DNA of 38,284 nucleotides from a bacterium 210820-DFI.6.37 (GCA_020558355.1 JAJCKG010000022.1:1-38284); one strand, 5' to 3'. Shown: positions 7,675-16,165, counted from the stretch's first letter. Notes: a model not told the origin generated them from the letters alone. A program made the numbers and translations.

Positions 7675-7986
7675 TTACTTGTATTTTACCGCTGTTCCGT
7701 AGGCCACCATTTCCGCGGTGCCGTCCATAATAGCGGACGTCGCGTATTCCACCATGATAACGGCGTCGGCTCCCATACGTTCTGCCTCCGCCACCATTCT
7801 CTGTGTAGCGATTTCTCTTGCTTCATTGAGCATTTCCGTATAGCCGTGAAGCTCACCACCCACTACGTTTTTCAGACCTGCCATAATGTCTTTTCCGATG
7901 TGCTTGGACTGGACAACATTTCCTTTTACGATTCCCAGAGCCTCGATTTCTTTTCCTGGTACATAATTGATTGTAAGTAACAGCAT
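7675..7986 (-). CDS. YbjQ/UPF0145-family protein
   Basis: This 103-residue protein belongs to the YbjQ (UPF0145) heavy-metal-binding-domain-like family: LLTINYVPGKEIEALGIVKG at the start, GELHGYTEMLNEAREIA in the middle, AERMGADAVIMVEYATS near residues 66-82 and a final AYGTAVKY strand. Members are small pentamer-forming soluble proteins of unknown role, often near SPFH genes. AAAGGAGG is well placed. The gene is first in a leftward cluster with SPFH and Arc-like proteins and has a consensus-like promoter at 8022-8050. The family name is confident; metal binding should not be assumed because no cysteine or histidine cluster is visible. Confidence 0.88.
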   Translation of the reverse strand: MLLLTINYVPGKEIEALGIVKGNVVQSKHIGKDIMAGLKNVVGGELHGYTEMLNEAREIATQRMVAEAERMGADAVIMVEYATSAIMDGTAEMVAYGTAVKYK

Positions 7987-8012
7987 AGGTTTTCCTCCTT
8001 TATGTATATCTT

Positions 8013-8050
8013 TATGATATCATAATAATATCACTTTGCATTTTTGTCAA
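8013..8050 (-). promoter_or_regulatory. Promoter of the ybjQ cluster with an overlapping palindrome
   Basis: Leftward TTGACA (8045-8050) and TATTAT (8022-8027) are separated by 17 bp. A perfect 12-bp palindrome TATGATATCATA (8013-8024) overlaps the -10 and would suit a repressor. Between here and the C69 start at 8256 there is otherwise only an AT-rich stretch and a leader hairpin. Confidence 0.6.
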
Positions 8051-8218
8051 GCCTCTTATGGAAACTTTCTCCTGAAAGGCAGCTGGCCCTTGGCGGCATT
8101 TCCCTCTCCGATTTTGTTATGTGTACCAATAAAGATTCAGAAAGTTTAGACGCTTGCCCATTTTAATATGGCCTGGGTAATATTATAATAAAAGATAATC
8201 ATAAATATTTATAAAACA

Positions 8219-8240
8219 GGGAGGCCCCTACCCGCCTCCC
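8219..8240 (+). promoter_or_regulatory. Leader hairpin next to the C69 ribosome binding site
   Basis: GGGAGGC (8219-8225) pairs with GCCTCCC (8234-8240) and is followed after 4 nt by the true GGAGG site of the C69 gene. The GCCTCCC arm could also pair with that GGAGG, so the hairpin could switch translation on or off (inference). A TATAAT-like box lies at about 8183-8188, with no clear -35. Confidence 0.4.
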
Positions 8241-8255
8241 GAATGGAGGTAAAAA

Positions 8256-9644
8256 ATGAAGAAACGCGCTGGCACTTCCAGATCCTGCTCAACGCTGATC
8301 GCCCTGCAGAGTGCCACAAAAAACGGAGATATCATCTTCGGAAAGAACAGTGACCGTCCGGTCAATGAATCTCAGCCGCTGGAGTATTATCCTCCCGCTG
8401 ATCACCAGGATGGAGAAATGGTTCAGTGTACTTACATCCAGATCCCTCAGGTAAAGCACACCTATGGCTATATCGGCTCAAGGCCCTATAATATCTTTGG
8501 CTTTGAGCACGGGGTCAATGAAAAGGGCGTTATCATCGGCAATGAAGCTGTAACCGGCAGGGAGACCCCGGAACGTCAGTGGGGTCTCATCGGCATGGAC
8601 ATCCTGCACCTGGCTCTGGCCCGCTCCGACAGCGCCGCAAAAGCCGTCCAGGTAATGGGAGAGCTGCTGGAAACTTACGGGACAGGCGGAGACCCTCTGA
8701 TTCGCCCGCAGTATTTTAACGCCAATTATATCATTGCGGACTATGAAGAAGCCTATATGTTTGAATCCTGCCAGAGAATGTGGGCCGCAAAAAAGATCGA
8801 CCATGTGGGACATATCGGCAATATTTACGCTCTGACGGACAACTATGACCTGATCGGCGAAAAGGTCATTCAAGAAGCTTCCGCAAAAGGCTGGTGCCGG
8901 AATGAGGAAAAAATCAACATCAGTGAGACTTTCTCCATTTCCGACTGCGATTACGAGGATGGGGAAGCTTACTTCCGCTATATCCGGCAGGAAGAGCTGA
9001 TGACTGAACGGGAGCCCTTTACTGTAAAAATGATGATGAATAATCTGCGGGACCATTACGATATGGATTACAGAAAGCCGATTCCTTACGATATCGCGAC
9101 TTCTAAGATGCCGACTATCTGCTGCCATCCGGGCGGAATGAACGGATGCGCCTCCGCGGCCAGCGTAGTATGCTCTCTGGATAAGAACGCGGAAGATCCA
9201 TTCAAATTTATCTACTGGGGAAGCATGGCGCCTCCGTGCTGCTCTGTATTTACACCAAAATTCAATCTGGGGTGGATTCCTGAGCAGCTTGCAAACGCGG
9301 GTCCTATGTACGATCCGGAAAGTCCATGGTGGATCTTCACAGAGCTTGAGCGCTACATTTCTCTCAGCTACAACGACTTTGCGCCAGCAGCAAAAGAAGT
9401 CTTTCAGCCGCTGGAGGACGAATTAATCCAGCAGGTGGAAGCGGCTAAAAAAGAATATGACGGAAACAACGACAAGCTGAAGGCGCTTTCTCAGGAAGCC
9501 TTCACCAGAAGCGTAGAGGCCGCGAAAGCAGTAACCGCAAAAATCAAAGGCCAGCTTCCACAGACCAGGATCAACTTTCTGATGCTGGACTATTTCAGAG
9601 ATTCCGCGGCAGGCTGCGGTATGCCGTACGATCTGCATATATAG
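8256..9644 (+). CDS. C69-family Ntn-hydrolase (dipeptidase/amidohydrolase)
   Basis: This is a 462-residue member of peptidase family C69 (formerly U34), N-terminal nucleophile hydrolases that cleave dipeptides or other amide bonds. The hallmark is Cys11 in CSTLIALQSATKNG followed by GKNSDRP; removal of a 10-residue leader would expose Cys11 as the nucleophile. Further family blocks are HTYGYIGSRPYNIFGFEHG near residue 68, GNEAVTGRE near 95 and GMDILHLALARS near 111. No export signal is visible. GGAGG lies 6 nt before the start. It is the first gene of an operon with an APC permease, glycerate kinase and a CdaR-like regulator. The natural substrate is not predictable; the context suggests an imported amino-acid or glycerate-related amide. 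Confidence 0.88.
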   Translation: MKKRAGTSRSCSTLIALQSATKNGDIIFGKNSDRPVNESQPLEYYPPADHQDGEMVQCTYIQIPQVKHTYGYIGSRPYNIFGFEHGVNEKGVIIGNEAVTGRETPERQWGLIGMDILHLALARSDSAAKAVQVMGELLETYGTGGDPLIRPQYFNANYIIADYEEAYMFESCQRMWAAKKIDHVGHIGNIYALTDNYDLIGEKVIQEASAKGWCRNEEKINISETFSISDCDYEDGEAYFRYIRQEELMTEREPFTVKMMMNNLRDHYDMDYRKPIPYDIATSKMPTICCHPGGMNGCASAASVVCSLDKNAEDPFKFIYWGSMAPPCCSVFTPKFNLGWIPEQLANAGPMYDPESPWWIFTELERYISLSYNDFAPAAKEVFQPLEDELIQQVEAAKKEYDGNNDKLKALSQEAFTRSVEAAKAVTAKIKGQLPQTRINFLMLDYFRDSAAGCGMPYDLHI

Positions 9645-9659
9645 AAAGGATCAAGGATC

Positions 9660-11252
9660 ATGAGTAATAATGGATTAAAACAACAAAAGGTAGGGGTAAT
9701 CGGTGTTGTAGGGATGATTTACGCTATGACAGCGGCGGGAGCCTATGGAATCGAGGATATGGTTTCCGCGTCCGGACCGGGGATGACGGTCATCATGCTG
9801 CTGGTGCTTCCGCTGGTATGGGCTTTTCCAATTGCGCTGGCCTCCAGCGAGCTTGGCTCCGCAATACCCGATGAATGCGGATTTTACAGATGGGTTCAGC
9901 GGGCTCTGGGAGAGTTCTGGGGCTTTCAGATCGGCTGGCTGAAAAATATCGGGATCTATATCAATGTAGCCGTATTTGTAGTTCTGGCAACTGATTATCT
10001 CGCTTCCTTCGTGGGAATGAACCATCTTCAGAGCTATATCTGCAAAGTCATAATCATTGCTGTCTTCACATGGATTAACCTGAGGGGCATTAAGGATGTA
10101 GCCATTGTAAGCTCTATTATCTCCGGGGCTATTCTGGTCGCCTTCGCGGGTATCGCCATTATCGGCTTTTTGAATTTCTCTCAGAATCCATTTGAACCGG
10201 TTGTCGCTACAGGGCAGACTGTAGTAGGGAGCGTAGGCTCCAGTATCGCAATCGGAATGTGGATGTACGCGGGCTACGAATCTATGTCCAGTCTTGCGGG
10301 AGAACTGGAAAATCCGCAGATCATTCCAAAGGCTATCATCATTGCGCTGCCGCTGATCATCGGAACTTATGTCCTGCCGACTGTGGCTTCCCTTGGCGCT
10401 ATCGGACAGTGGGAAAGCTGGGGTTCTGAAGGGGTTTCCTATGTAGATGTCGCTGTAAAGTACGCTCCGGCCTTTGGCGTCGCTTTCATGCTGGTGGCTT
10501 TCATCTCCAACATCTCCATGTTTAATGTATACCTCGCGTCGGGAGCCAGAGGCTTCTTTGTCATGGCAGAGGACAATCTTGCCCCAAAGGCCCTGACAAA
10601 ATGTGATAAAAAGCATGGTGTTCCATATATTGCGATTTTAAGTCTGTCCATCGTTTCGCTGGTTCTGTGCATGTTCAACTTTGACATTCTCGTTACTATC
10701 GTATCCCTGTTTAACATGGGGCTGTATTCTCTGATCATGATCTCTCAGATCGTCCTGAGACGGACTGAGCCTGACCTGCCAAGGCCATATAAGATTCGAC
10801 TTGGAAAAACGGGGACTGATATTTTCTGCGCGATCCCGGTTGCAGTCGCCTTTATCGCGCTGTACATAAACGGAGCGGATTACTTTGTACTGGGTCTGCT
10901 TGGAATGATCACCGGGCCGGTAGCCTATATTATATTCAAGAGAATTTACGGCGGACTTTACAAAAACGACCCGGAACGGTATCCTATTAATACCCGGACA
11001 AAACTGGCCGTAGGCGATACAAAACGCATCGCTCTGGCCTTCGGTATTCTGGCAGCGCTGATGCTGATCGGCAGGCTGTTCCTTCCGGGATATGAGGATC
11101 ATCAGTATTATGCGGAAGTTTATGGAATCAGCAATATTTTCGATACATTTATGCTGCTGATTACCCTTGGGACCGCGGCCTGCGCTGTTGCCGCGGTTAT
11201 CTTCGGAATACTGTATAAAAAGCTGGAATCAAAGGAAACAATGCATGGATAA
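9660..11252 (+). CDS. APC-superfamily amino acid permease
   Basis: This 530-residue polytopic transporter has about 12-14 hydrophobic helices spread over the full length. The N-terminal GVIGVVGMIYAMTAAGAYGIEDMV contains the unwound first helix of amino acid/polyamine/organocation permeases, and helix 2-3 holds FPIALASSELGSAIPDECGFYRWVQRA, a classic APC sequence. IGMWMYAGYESMSSLAGELENPQ near residue 200 is the sixth-helix region and includes the substrate-adjacent motif. It lies 15 nt after the C69 gene, preceded by AAGGATC, and its end overlaps the glycerate kinase start by 8 nt, so all are translated as one operon. The substrate is probably an amino acid or small amide; the exact ligand is unknown. 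Confidence 0.9.
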   Translation: MSNNGLKQQKVGVIGVVGMIYAMTAAGAYGIEDMVSASGPGMTVIMLLVLPLVWAFPIALASSELGSAIPDECGFYRWVQRALGEFWGFQIGWLKNIGIYINVAVFVVLATDYLASFVGMNHLQSYICKVIIIAVFTWINLRGIKDVAIVSSIISGAILVAFAGIAIIGFLNFSQNPFEPVVATGQTVVGSVGSSIAIGMWMYAGYESMSSLAGELENPQIIPKAIIIALPLIIGTYVLPTVASLGAIGQWESWGSEGVSYVDVAVKYAPAFGVAFMLVAFISNISMFNVYLASGARGFFVMAEDNLAPKALTKCDKKHGVPYIAILSLSIVSLVLCMFNFDILVTIVSLFNMGLYSLIMISQIVLRRTEPDLPRPYKIRLGKTGTDIFCAIPVAVAFIALYINGADYFVLGLLGMITGPVAYIIFKRIYGGLYKNDPERYPINTRTKLAVGDTKRIALAFGILAALMLIGRLFLPGYEDHQYYAEVYGISNIFDTFMLLITLGTAACAVAAVIFGILYKKLESKETMHG

Positions 11253-12384
11253 TGAGAAATCAAAAAAATATCTTTTAATGCCGGATTCTTTCAAAGGGAC
11301 CATGGATGCTGTGGAGGTCTGCCAGATCATGAAGGCATCCATCCTGAAGCATGACGCGGGAGCACAGGTGATCTGCGCTCCCATCGCTGACGGCGGTGAA
11401 GGTACGGTAGACTGTTTTCTGCACGCGTTTGGAGGCGAAAAAGTCTTTATGGAGGTGACGGGGCCGCAGGGCGGAAGGATTCCCTCTTTCTATGGAAGGA
11501 TCGACCAGACTGCTGTTGTGGAAATGGCTGCGGCGTCCGGCTTTATATCCGAAGGAGAAAAGAAGAAGGACCCGTCTTCGGCAACGACCTATGGCGTAGG
11601 CGAACTGATTCGGGCTGCCGTAGAAAGTGGAAGCCGGAAAATCATTTTGGGCCTGGGCGGAAGCTGTACCAATGACGGCGGCGCCGGAATGGCCGCAGCG
11701 CTTGGCGTAAAGTTTTATGATTCCAAAGGGAAAGGCTTTCTCCCTACCGGAAAAAGCCTTTCCCATATTTCTCGGATCGATGTCAGCGCCTGTGAAACGC
11801 TTTTAAAGAAGGTCTCCATCGAAGCCATGTGCGACATTGATAATCCTCTTTTCGGCCCTCAGGGAGCCGCCTATATTTTTGCTCCTCAAAAAGGCGCTGA
11901 CGCGGAGATGGTTGCCATGCTGGATCGTAATCTCCGGTTTTACGCAGAAAAGATTTATCAGCAGCTGGGTCTTCAGGTTTCAGGCCTTTCCGGCGGAGGC
12001 GCCGCCGGCGGGATGGGCGCGGGAGCCGCGGCTTTTCTCAATGCGGAGCTAAAACAGGGAATTGATGTGATTTTGGATATGCTGGGCTTTGAGACGCTGC
12101 TGGAGTCTGCCGAAGCCATCTTTACAGGGGAAGGACAGCTGGACAGTCAGAGTCTGGGCGGAAAAGCGGTTGTCGGGATCGCAAGGCGCGCCGGAAAAGC
12201 CGGGGTTCCGGTCATCGCTGTAGCCGGCAGGATCAAAGGTGAAATCCAGCAAATCTACAATGCGGGGGTAACTGCCATTTTTCAGACGGACCCGGGGACT
12301 TACAAAAATAAAGAGGAATTATTTTCCCATTGCCGGGAAGATCTGAAAAAAACTATGGACCGGATTTTAGCAGAACACAGATGA
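11245..12384 (+). CDS. Glycerate kinase (GlxK/GarK family)
   Basis: This 379-residue kinase phosphorylates D-glycerate, giving 2- or 3-phosphoglycerate for glycolysis. The family landmarks are MPDSFKGTM near residue 12, PIADGGEGTVD near 46, LGLGGSCTNDGGAGMAAALG near 135 and a Gly/Ala-rich SGGGAAGGMGAGAAAF loop near 248. GEGQLD near 293 completes the active-site set. I chose the ATG at 11245, not an upstream in-frame start, because AAAGGAA lies before it and homology begins there. It overlaps the permease stop by 8 nt, showing translational coupling. It sits just before a CdaR-type regulator, the usual controller of glycerate and sugar-diacid genes. 2-phosphoglycerate is the usual product of this branch. 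Confidence 0.92.
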   Translation: MDNEKSKKYLLMPDSFKGTMDAVEVCQIMKASILKHDAGAQVICAPIADGGEGTVDCFLHAFGGEKVFMEVTGPQGGRIPSFYGRIDQTAVVEMAAASGFISEGEKKKDPSSATTYGVGELIRAAVESGSRKIILGLGGSCTNDGGAGMAAALGVKFYDSKGKGFLPTGKSLSHISRIDVSACETLLKKVSIEAMCDIDNPLFGPQGAAYIFAPQKGADAEMVAMLDRNLRFYAEKIYQQLGLQVSGLSGGGAAGGMGAGAAAFLNAELKQGIDVILDMLGFETLLESAEAIFTGEGQLDSQSLGGKAVVGIARRAGKAGVPVIAVAGRIKGEIQQIYNAGVTAIFQTDPGTYKNKEELFSHCREDLKKTMDRILAEHR

Positions 12385-12412
12385 CCCGAATAAAAAATCA
12401 GGGAGGCTTTTT

Positions 12413-13483
12413 ATGTATCTCCGAAAAGACACAGCTATAAAAATTATTAAAGAAATCAGTATGATTTTGGACTATGATATCAATATTATGGATGAAAAGG
12501 GCGCAATTCTGGCAAGCACAGACCCTGCCCGGGTCGGAATGTTCCATGAGGGGGCGTTTCTTATCATCCACAACCATCTGAAGGAACTGGCCGTCTATGA
12601 AGACGGCCAGTATCAGGGATGCCGCAAGGGAATCAACCTTCCGATTTTTCTGAAGGACAAGATCATCGGTGTAATCGGCATCACAGGGGAAGTTTCGGAA
12701 GTAATAAAATACGGCAAGGTCTTAAAGAAAATGACGGAGATCCTTGCCATGGATCTTTTCTCTTATCACAAAAAAAGCCAGCAGGAGCAGGCGCGTCTTT
12801 TCTTTATAAATGAATGGCTGGGCAGGGAGCCTTTTGAGTTTCTTTCCGCCTTTCATGATGAGCTGCGCGGCTACGGCTTTTCCGAAAAGGATTCCTATGC
12901 TGTCGCCCTAGTTACGCCTCCTTTAGTTCTGGACAACGCGGAGGATCTGGAGGAGCCTCACTGTCTTTACGCGCAGAATAATGATATGGGTATCGTTATT
13001 TACTGTACCAAGCAGACCGATCAGATCGCCGGATTTATCAAAAGAGCGGCCCAGAATGCCGGTGTTTCATCTTTTCTCTGCGCCATTGGCGGAATACAAA
13101 GCGATTACACCGGGGTAAAGCGCTCTTATGAACAGGCTCAAAAGCTGCTTCAGCTAAATTCCGGCTGCCAGGGGCTGTTTTGCTACGAAGACTGTGTTGC
13201 AGAACTGATCTTTCATGACGTTTCTCTGGAATACAAGGAAATTCTGATCCGCCAGCTTCTATCGAACTTTTCTGAAACGGAAAAGCAGGAGTTTGCTGAT
13301 TTTATGGACATTTATGTCCGCTGCAACGGTTCTGTAACAAGGATTGCTGAGCGGCTCTTTGTTCATAAGAATACGGTGCAGTATAAGATCAACAAAATAT
13401 TAAAAAAGACCGGAAAGGATCCCCGCGTTCTGGAAGACGCCATTATTCTCACTATGGTCGCTGGCTGGACGCGGCATTCCTGA
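12413..13483 (+). CDS. CdaR/PucR-type transcriptional regulator
   Basis: This is a 356-residue regulator. Residues 1-130 resemble the sugar-diacid recognition domain of CdaR (YDINIMDEKGAILASTDPARVG, NLPIFLKDKIIGVIGITG). Residues 130-290 are a linker domain, and the end carries a PucR-type helix-turn-helix: GSVTRIAERLFVHKNTVQYK near 306-325, followed by INKILKKTGKDP. CdaR proteins of this build respond to D-glycerate, glucarate or galactarate and activate nearby catabolic genes. GGGAGG is 6 nt before the ATG. It follows the glycerate kinase by 28 nt and probably regulates its own operon with glycerate as effector (inference). It converges on the kinase-fusion gene with a 5-nt gap and no terminator. 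Confidence 0.87.
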   Translation: MYLRKDTAIKIIKEISMILDYDINIMDEKGAILASTDPARVGMFHEGAFLIIHNHLKELAVYEDGQYQGCRKGINLPIFLKDKIIGVIGITGEVSEVIKYGKVLKKMTEILAMDLFSYHKKSQQEQARLFFINEWLGREPFEFLSAFHDELRGYGFSEKDSYAVALVTPPLVLDNAEDLEEPHCLYAQNNDMGIVIYCTKQTDQIAGFIKRAAQNAGVSSFLCAIGGIQSDYTGVKRSYEQAQKLLQLNSGCQGLFCYEDCVAELIFHDVSLEYKEILIRQLLSNFSETEKQEFADFMDIYVRCNGSVTRIAERLFVHKNTVQYKINKILKKTGKDPRVLEDAIILTMVAGWTRHS

Positions 13484-13488
13484 CGGGT

Positions 13489-14832
13489 TTAGCGGGGGCT
13501 GTGATTGGAGCCGTGCGCTTCTTCCATCTCCCTGTAGCGGATTTTTTTGGTGGCCATTTCCGCAATAGTCTCCGCCACATCCTCGATAGAAAACATATCC
13601 GTACGCATCGTCAGATCATAATTTCCGGCTTTCCCCCATTCCATACCTGTAAAGTACCTGCAGTGGTTCTTTCTCTGGGTATCCACCTTTCTGATTTTCC
13701 GCTCCGCTTCTCTTGGTTCCATGCCGTCGCGCCGTACGACCCGCTGCACCTTGTGCGTCATGCCCGCGCTGATAAAGACATGCAGGGCCGGTTCATGCTC
13801 CCGGAACACATAATTAGAAGCTCTTCCCACAATAACGCAGGGCCCCTTTCGCGCCAGTTCTTTCATAACGGTTTCCTCGGCTGTAAATAGAGCCTCATAT
13901 TTAGGCTGCTCTTCCGCTTCATAGGAGTAATACTGGGTATACAGGTCGTACAAAATATGGTTGGGAAGCTTCTGTTCATTCTCCTCCACATAATTTTCCG
14001 TATAGCCGCTTTCTTCCGCGGCCATCTTCACCAGCTCGCTGTCGTAATAGGCGATGTCCAGTTTTTCCGCAATCCGCTTTCCGACTTCCCGTCCACCGCT
14101 TCCAAACTCTCTGGATATGGTAATGATCATGTTTCCTCCGCCTGCCGCCTTCTCAGCAGACAACCCATCCGCTTCCCGCTGTTCCCCCTCTTGAAGCAGT
14201 CTCTTTGCGGCCGGTCCCAGCAGCCGCCCAAACAGCTTGGCGATCATTCCTACGATCAGCGCCGCAATGATGGTTCCTTCCCGCACGCCGTTTATGTAAT
14301 GGAACAGCGGCAGAGAAATGGCCGCCGCGATAAGGGCCATGGAAGCGTCAAAGCATACCTTTGTAATACCAAAGTCCGTGTGAAAGCGTATAGTAACGGC
14401 TCTTACAAAGGATTCACCCGGAAGCATGGCCACGTTGGCCGCGACTTCCACATAAACGCCAAACCCCAGGATAACGCAGCCGATCAGAAGGTAAATGATC
14501 TTATAAGGATACAGCTCCGGCTCTATCCATTTCAGCAGAAGCATGGACCAGTCGATAAAGTATCCGAATATAATGGATACCGGGATCTGCAGCAGATCGG
14601 CAGGTTTGAATTTCTTTCCCAGAATGAGAATCTGAAGGAAAATCAGCAGCAGGCTGAAAAAAATCGTAAATTGTCCTAAGGTAGGACCAAACCCCAGGCT
14701 CAGCACATAGGGAATACTGGAAATAGGCGATGTTCCCAGCTCTGCCTTTGTAATAAAGCTGACGCCAAAGGAATTTATATATAATCCAATCAGGAAAATG
14801 ATATATCGTTTCGCGAGTTCTGTTTTAGTCAT
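13489..14832 (-). CDS. YczE/DUF6198-like membrane protein fused to a cytidylate-kinase-like domain
   Basis: This is a 447-residue two-part protein. Residues 1-210 are a polytopic membrane domain of the YczE/DUF6198 type (AKRYIIFLIGLYINSFGVSF, AELGTSPISSIPY, five or six helices). Residues 235-435 are a cytidylate-kinase-like P-loop domain: IISRE-type start, GSGGREVGK loop (244-252), then VGRASNYVF and LHVFISAG. The linker (211-234) is charged and glycine-ended. A GGAGG lies 4 nt before the ATG of Met235 (14130), so the kinase could also be made alone. The gene start overlaps the tandem-MarR gene stop by 8 nt. The two domains are often separate neighbours in relatives (from memory). Membrane-tethered nucleotide phosphorylation is inference. 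Confidence 0.85.
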   Translation of the reverse strand: MTKTELAKRYIIFLIGLYINSFGVSFITKAELGTSPISSIPYVLSLGFGPTLGQFTIFFSLLLIFLQILILGKKFKPADLLQIPVSIIFGYFIDWSMLLLKWIEPELYPYKIIYLLIGCVILGFGVYVEVAANVAMLPGESFVRAVTIRFHTDFGITKVCFDASMALIAAAISLPLFHYINGVREGTIIAALIVGMIAKLFGRLLGPAAKRLLQEGEQREADGLSAEKAAGGGNMIITISREFGSGGREVGKRIAEKLDIAYYDSELVKMAAEESGYTENYVEENEQKLPNHILYDLYTQYYSYEAEEQPKYEALFTAEETVMKELARKGPCVIVGRASNYVFREHEPALHVFISAGMTHKVQRVVRRDGMEPREAERKIRKVDTQRKNHCRYFTGMEWGKAGNYDLTMRTDMFSIEDVAETIAEMATKKIRYREMEEAHGSNHSPR

Positions 14833-15718
14833 GATATTCCTCCATTGATTTTTTTAAATTTTCCTGGAGCTGCCGAAGCGTTTTTTTAAATGGCTCCTGC
14901 TGCTCCGCAATTCCCTTAAAAGCCGCGGCTATAGTATGTTCCAGGGCCTCCAGCGTCCTCTCCATACCGCGGCGGCCTTTTTCGGTAAGATAAACATTCT
15001 GAGCCCGACGGTCCTCGGTTTCCGTCCTTCTTTCAATAAGCTCCTTCTTTTCCATATATAAAAGCAGAGTGGTTACTGTGGCAGGTTCGATCCTGCAGCC
15101 GGAAGCAATTTCCTTTTGCTGACAGCCTTCCTTTTTTTCGAGAAATTCCAATATTTTAGGCTGTCCCGGCGTCAGGCCTGTGTCTTTAAGCCGCATGAAA
15201 AGTTCTTTATAAAGAAGCGCCTGACTGGACATCAGCGCCTGATGCAGACTGCCGTCACTTTTTTTGGAAAGCAGAGCTTCGTATGAGGACGCCCTGCTTC
15301 TTAAATTTGTTTCCACAAATTCCAAAACGGTTAGAAACTGTCTCCGGTCCTCTTCCTGTATCCCTGAAAAGGCTTTCCTTTCGCAAGTCAGAAAAGCGTC
15401 CTGTACATATGCCGCCTTGCGCTTTCCGCAATCGGTCAGAAAGACCTCTACCGTTCTCCGGTTTTCCGCATCCCGCTGCCGTTTTATAAGCCCCGCGGTC
15501 TCCATTCTGGCCAGAATCCTGGCTGTTGTAGACGGCTCTATTTCACAGGCCGCCGCAATATCTCTTTGTATAGACGGGCTGTGGAAAGCCAGATATTCCA
15601 GTATTTTGGGCTGCCCCGCCGTCAGACCGGTTCCCTTTAGGCTGCTGAATACCATCTTATGAAACATGGTATAGGTAAACATAATTCCGTCAAATAATGA
15701 TTTATCGTAAGTTTCCAT
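14825..15718 (-). CDS. Tandem (double) MarR-family regulator
   Basis: This 297-residue protein contains two complete MarR winged-helix domains in one chain. GLTAGQPKILEYL (31-43) and GLTPGQPKILEFL (181-193) are exactly 150 residues apart. The recognition-helix regions EIEPSTTARILARMETAGLI and RIEPATVTTLLLYMEKKELI, and the wings DAENRRTVEVFLTDCGKR and ETEDRRAQNVYLTEKGRR, also align at the same offset. Normal MarR proteins are about 140-160 residues and dimerise, so this could act as a built-in pseudo-dimer. It overlaps the downstream kinase-fusion gene by 8 nt and so very likely controls it and itself. Its promoter holds a 17-bp palindrome and a tandem 15-bp direct repeat. No ligand can be predicted. 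Confidence 0.9.
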   Translation of the reverse strand: METYDKSLFDGIMFTYTMFHKMVFSSLKGTGLTAGQPKILEYLAFHSPSIQRDIAAACEIEPSTTARILARMETAGLIKRQRDAENRRTVEVFLTDCGKRKAAYVQDAFLTCERKAFSGIQEEDRRQFLTVLEFVETNLRSRASSYEALLSKKSDGSLHQALMSSQALLYKELFMRLKDTGLTPGQPKILEFLEKKEGCQQKEIASGCRIEPATVTTLLLYMEKKELIERRTETEDRRAQNVYLTEKGRRGMERTLEALEHTIAAAFKGIAEQQEPFKKTLRQLQENLKKSMEEYHD

Positions 15719-15730
15719 AATCTTAACTCC

Positions 15731-15818
15731 TTGTTTTCGGAAAACAACGGCTCTAAAATTATTGCCTTTCTAATTATTGTCTTTCTTAATATTATACAAC
15801 TCCCGCTTCTCTTGTCAA
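15731..15818 (-). promoter_or_regulatory. Promoter and operators of the tandem MarR gene
   Basis: Leftward TTGACA (15813-15818) and TATAAT (15791-15796) are 16 bp apart. Immediately downstream lies a tandem direct repeat, AATTATTGCCTTTCT (15757-15771) and AATTATTGTCTTTCT (15772-15786), 14 of 15 identical. Nearer the start is a perfect inverted repeat, TTGTTTTC-G-GAAAACAA (15731-15747), partly overlapping the GGAG ribosome site. Both are placed to block transcription or translation if bound. Confidence 0.7.
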
Positions 15819-15854
15819 GCCTTCTCTGAGCAAGTCCAAATCAATCAAATTCAA

Positions 15855-15902
15855 AAAAAACAGAAACATTAACCTGTTTTTCAACGATTGTTTCTGTTTT
15901 TT
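15855..15902. terminator. Long bidirectional hairpin
   Basis: AAAAAACAGAAACA (15855-15868) pairs perfectly with TGTTTCTGTTTTTT (15889-15902) around a 20-nt loop. A and T ends make it terminator-like in both directions. It separates the PLP-fold gene from the MarR promoter. The following 15903-16160 has no gene that I can support. Confidence 0.65.
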
Positions 15903-16165
15903 AGCGGTTCTGGCCACTATGAATCGGTCAAATTGGGCCTTATACAGGGCAACAAGGCTTTGGGGAAGAAATACAGCCCCCAAAACCGGATACTTTTTGA
16001 AACAAACACAGGAAACGGAAAGCGTGTTTCTTCTTTTTTCACAATTTCCTTTTTCTTCCTCTCCCTTGCCTTACCAGAACTATTTAATCAAGAAACAAGC
16101 CAAAAATGGAACTACCCGGCTGCTTTTACAACCGGGCAATTCCGCATCATTTACTTTTATTTATT

